Below are positions 4,723 to 6,476 of a stretch of DNA of 6,476 nucleotides, in pieces. How positions within the stretch are numbered: position 1 is the stretch's first letter; each line of letters begins with the position of its first letter. The DNA is from an uncultured Variovorax sp. (GTDB lineage Bacteria; Pseudomonadota; Gammaproteobacteria; Burkholderiales; Burkholderiaceae_C). A program made the position numbers and the translations under genes. The notes beneath the pieces are model-generated. The model did not search any database. It was not told the origin of the DNA and was given only the letters and a program-made list of their open reading frames with translations. The DNA is taken from positions 1-6,476 of the forward strand of contig CAIQMJ010000091.1 in NCBI GenBank assembly GCA_903872875.1, given 5' to 3'.

Positions 4723-5530
4723 GTTCGCCCGCCCGGAAACGTTCGAGATATTCGGCAGCGGTCAGGCCGCCGGTAAAGGTCGGATCGCGCAGGGGCCGCA
4801 AATCCTTGGGCACAGGCCCCACGGCCTGCACGCTCGCCGCCTCGACCCGCAGGATCGCCCCGCTGGCTTGATACAGGATCACCCCGCGCACGTTCAAGCG
4901 GCGATGAAGCCAGACATCCTGCATGGACGCCTCTTCCGAGAAGGTTGCGGCCAGCGCCTCAGGGATCACGCAGGTGATCTCGCGACCGGACTTTCTTTCT
5001 TGGACGCGAACGGCCGGGCGCCCCCAATACGTGGTTACTCCCACGAGCGTGCCGTCAATCGACCCAACCTGACGCTTCGAGACTGAGGGCGAGGGCATAG
5101 TCGGCAAGTTTGCCGACTGCACATCGGCAAACGGAGCGGCCACCTCTCTCGATATGACCATGGGCTCGCGCATGTCGCCAAGGGTGAACTCGGTACGGGC
5201 AATCTCGCCAGACGAGCGGCGCAAGAACGAGGCCGCTGCAAGCTGTAGCTCGGGACGCTTCCATGCTTCCGGGAACCTGCCCGAGGTCAGCTCGCGAAGG
5301 CTTTTCTCGAACACGCCTTTCTGCTGCACCGCAGCCTCGGTGTCATCGGCTTCGGCAACCACGGTGAAGGGGCTGTTCGTGGTGGCACTGATCAAACGCC
5401 ACACGACCGTCGTCTCGCCCCCGCGCAGGAGCTTGAACGCGTCGAGCACCTGCTGCATCGCATCCTCGACCGTGAGCGCATCCATCCCGCCGTCGGGCGG
5501 GATGATCTTCACAATCAAGCGTTCTGGCAC
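4715..5530 (-). CDS. Partner of the PIN protein, probable large antitoxin, 271 residues
   Basis: This gene precedes and overlaps the PIN gene, so it is placed as the antitoxin, but at 271 residues it is far larger than a VapB (about 70-90). The N-terminal part (about 1-130) begins LIVKIIPPDGG and DAMQQVLDAFKLL and has mixed strand and helix content. The part at about 155-235 (VGSIDGTLVGV, then VQERKSGREITCVIP, then LNVRGVILYQASG and ILRVEAASVQAV) reads as a beta-barrel, OB-like domain. The chain ends FTGGLTAAEYLERFRAGELG, a short amphipathic helix that could mask the toxin. No RHH, AbrB or HTH DNA-binding motif is obvious. The GTG at 5530 is chosen because GAGGG (5538-5542) is 7 bases upstream and a -10-like element lies at 5569-5574. 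A longer GTG start at 5563 would give 282 residues but has no ribosome site. The antitoxin role is inferred from context. Confidence 0.7.
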   Translation of the reverse strand: MPERLIVKIIPPDGGMDALTVEDAMQQVLDAFKLLRGGETTVVWRLISATTNSPFTVVAEADDTEAAVQQKGVFEKSLRELTSGRFPEAWKRPELQLAAASFLRRSSGEIARTEFTLGDMREPMVISREVAAPFADVQSANLPTMPSPSVSKRQVGSIDGTLVGVTTYWGRPAVRVQERKSGREITCVIPEALAATFSEEASMQDVWLHRRLNVRGVILYQASGAILRVEAASVQAVGPVPKDLRPLRDPTFTGGLTAAEYLERFRAGELG

Positions 5531-5537
5531 TGGTGGT

Positions 5538-5542
5538 CCCTC
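5538..5542 (-). promoter_or_regulatory. Ribosome-binding site deciding the start of the PIN partner gene
   Basis: GAGGG on the leftward strand lies 7 bases before the GTG at 5530 and is the only good Shine-Dalgarno in the area. The upstream GTG at 5563 has none. Confidence 0.55.
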
Positions 5543-5568
5543 AGGCGCACGGCTTGGCGCCACTGGGC

Positions 5569-5574
5569 ATTATG
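5569..5574 (-). promoter_or_regulatory. Possible -10 element of the PIN/partner unit
   Basis: CATAAT on the leftward strand matches five of six positions of the -10 consensus and would start transcription close to 5560, giving a leader of about 30 bases before the GTG at 5530. No acceptable -35 is seen at 16-18 bases. A short inverted repeat (GTGCG 5588-5592 with CGCAC 5597-5601) lies just upstream and might bind a regulator. Evidence is thin. Confidence 0.3.
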
Positions 5575-5734
5575 AGCACGGCAGCGCGTGCGGAGGCGCA
5601 CTGGCGCGACCAGACGCCATTCTCAGCACCCGTTGATTGCAGCAAATACGCGACAGTCTCAAGGGATTTTCGACAAGATGCCCCCCCGCCGGCGCAGCCT
5701 AATACCGAAGACGATTATTGGGCTAGCAAAAGCG

Positions 5735-5758
5735 AAACCGGGGAACAAACCGGGGAAC
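5735..5758. repeat. Tandem repeat, 12-base unit, two exact copies
   Basis: AAACCGGGGAAC occurs twice without a spacer (5735-5746 and 5747-5758). It lies in the gene-poor stretch about 80 bases before the terminator. Short GGGGAAC-type direct repeats can be recombinase arm sites or regulator sites; neither is shown here. Confidence 0.85.
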
Positions 5759-5837
5759 GGAATCGGTTGCCGAAGCTGAGAATCAAGCATCCATGCGGTT
5801 TTTTTGGCATCTTTAGATCGGTTTCGCCCGAAAAGTG

Positions 5838-5880
5838 AACGCCTGCAAGGTCTGATGACCATGCAGGCGTTTTGCTTTTT
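5838..5880 (+). terminator. Rho-independent terminator, rightward
   Basis: AACGCCTGCA (5838-5847) pairs perfectly with TGCAGGCGTT (5862-5871). The stem continues after an A/A mismatch with GG/CC, the remaining loop is TCTGATGA, and TTGCTTTTT follows. This is a strong, nearly textbook rightward terminator. The AAAAGTG before the stem could make it weakly active leftward. No rightward gene ending just before it is visible, so it may have lost its gene, serve a small RNA, or insulate the module on the right. Confidence 0.8.
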
Positions 5881-6013
5881 GGCTCTCTGCGCGCTCTCGT
5901 TCCAGAGGAAACCCCCAATCCACTCGCTCCTGAAATCCGGCATAACCGAAGAGTGAACACGACGAAGCGCGTTGGACGATCCATGTCGTTGCCGCGCCTC
6001 ATCAACCCGGGAT

Positions 6014-6019
6014 GGAGAG
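6014..6019 (+). promoter_or_regulatory. Ribosome-binding site of the 59-residue gene
   Basis: GGAGAG lies 6 bases before the ATG at 6026. It decides this start over upstream ATGs in the same frame, including one near 5972 that lacks any such site. Confidence 0.65.
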
Positions 6020-6025
6020 CACGCC

Positions 6026-6205
6026 ATGAAAGAGATTCGCCTGATCTGGCGATCCAAGCCTGCCGAGAAGCCAGACGAACCGAGGGGTCGCACGCCCTGG
6101 CATCCCGATTCGCCGGAGTGGCGAGACATGCTGACGACGCTTGCAGAGGCGGGGACTGACGTGTTCGGGCGCGGTACTCACTGGGTGGAGGAGCGCGACA
6201 CATGA
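6026..6205 (+). CDS. Small unassigned protein, 59 residues
   Basis: The chain starts MKEIRLIWRSKPAEKPDEP and continues with PWHPDSPEWRDMLTTLAEAG, ending GRGTHWVEERDT. It is charged and rich in Trp and Pro, with one likely helix (SPEWRDMLTTLAEAG). It has no signal peptide or membrane segment. It has the look of a conserved small protein of proteobacterial genomic islands, but I know no function for it. The frame is supported by a good ribosome site and by a composition quite unlike the overlapping alternative frames. A gene running off the window follows about 90 bases later on the same strand. The stop overlaps the start of a 13-codon frame (ATGA at 6202-6205). Confidence 0.75.
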   Translation: MKEIRLIWRSKPAEKPDEPRGRTPWHPDSPEWRDMLTTLAEAGTDVFGRGTHWVEERDT

Positions 6206-6278
6206 ATCAGCAAAGTTTTAGATGTAAACCTTTGCCTTCTTGACGGCAAGTGCCGGACATCCAGAATGGTGCGCCCGC

Positions 6279-6284
6279 AGGAGA
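6279..6284 (+). promoter_or_regulatory. Ribosome-binding site of the right-edge gene
   Basis: AGGAGA lies 8 bases before the ATG at 6293. Because it overlaps the in-frame ATG at 6284, it argues against that earlier start. Confidence 0.65.
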
Positions 6285-6292
6285 TGTCCCTC

Positions 6293-6476
6293 ATGCCCAT
6301 GGAACTGTTGCAATCACTGGCCACACACCCGCTGCCCATTGAGATCGCCGACGACGAAATCGTCGACAAGCTCATGGTTCTGCAGGAGGCTCACCTGATT
6401 GCGGCATCCATCCCGCAACCTGAACAGTTGCCCTCCGGCCTGCGCAGCTACAAACCAGCGACCGTTCTCGCGGTCA
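6293..6476 (+). CDS. Unassigned protein, N-terminal 61 residues only
   Basis: The frame is open from an ATG at 6293 to the window edge. The chain begins MPMELLQSLATHPLPIEIAD, then DEIVDKLMVLQEAHLIAASI and LPSGLRSYKPATVLAV. The DD-x-x-I-x-DKL-x-VLQEAHLIAA stretch looks like a helix followed by a short hydrophobic strand, as in small winged-helix or phage regulatory proteins, but no family is claimed. A good ribosome site (AGGAGA) precedes the chosen ATG. In-frame ATGs at 6266 and 6284 are alternatives with poorer signals. It lies 87 bases downstream of the 59-residue gene on the same strand, and the two may be one transcript. The missing C-terminus limits the assignment. Confidence 0.7.
   Translation, partial: MPMELLQSLATHPLPIEIADDEIVDKLMVLQEAHLIAASIPQPEQLPSGLRSYKPATVLAV

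Larger units (their letters stand above)
5564..6025. other. Stretch without a convincing gene, possible module boundary
   Basis: None of the open frames here has a ribosome site, sensible composition or family motif; they are Arg-, Ser- and Pro-rich shadows. The stretch contains the putative promoter of the PIN/partner unit, a run of seven C at 5681-5687, a 12-base tandem repeat at 5735-5758, a run of seven T near 5797, a terminator at 5838-5880 and the upstream region of the 59-residue gene. The clustering of repeats, runs and a terminator between two unlike gene sets suggests a junction between modules, but no integrase, tRNA fragment or paired attachment repeat is visible. Confidence 0.55.

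Noticed and set aside
5638..5700. Possible tRNA 3' end or attachment core in the gene-poor stretch
   Set aside because: No cloverleaf, TPsiC-arm consensus or repeated copy could be found on either strand.
5788..5803. GCATCCATGC followed by seven T as a second terminator
   Set aside because: The stem is only four base pairs with a two-base loop, too weak to call.
5659..6129. Leftward 156-codon frame in the gene-poor stretch
   Set aside because: Arg- and Ser-rich, crosses the terminator and the 59-residue gene, and has no family motif.

Overview
The window reads as accessory DNA of a GC-rich proteobacterium. A beta- or gammaproteobacterium of the Burkholderiales, Xanthomonadales or Pseudomonas type seems likely from base composition and protein style, but no ribosomal or housekeeping gene fixes the host. 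Genes are short, mostly unassigned and switch strand often. They include phage- or plasmid-style regulators, a broken partition-type gene and a toxin-antitoxin-like pair. This is typical of a genomic island, integrative element or prophage remnant. No integrase, transposase, tRNA, rRNA or CRISPR array is visible.

Left block (1-1930): a leftward gene string starts near 1329. It holds a 60-residue Arc-type ribbon-helix-helix (RHH) protein, a 174-residue protein with two CxxC pairs (4-base ATGA overlap), a 108-residue unassigned protein, and an exported protein cut by the window edge whose start shares a base with the preceding stop (TGATG). A second, larger RHH protein is read rightward from about 1430. 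The roughly 100 bases between the two RHH genes hold two 13-base palindromes and one poorer copy, placed on a recognisable leftward promoter (TTGACA-17-TATCGT). The layout resembles the divergent Arc/Mnt regulatory region of phage P22.

Middle block (1966-4150): a leftward remnant of a ParB-like (plasmid or phage partition/regulator) gene with a clear one-base frameshift and a perfect 22-base palindrome inside it; a leftward protein with one N-terminal membrane segment; then a rightward pair made of an 87-residue unassigned protein and a DUF4238-family protein.

Right block (4183-6476): a leftward two-gene unit with an 8-base overlap, in which a 271-residue partner precedes a PIN-domain ribonuclease, probably an atypical type II toxin-antitoxin pair. 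Next comes about 500 bases without a convincing gene, holding a -10-like element, a 12-base tandem repeat and a good rho-independent terminator. Last are a 59-residue rightward gene and a rightward gene that runs off the window; both have good ribosome-binding sites.

Family names come from recognising motifs by eye. None was checked by a database search.
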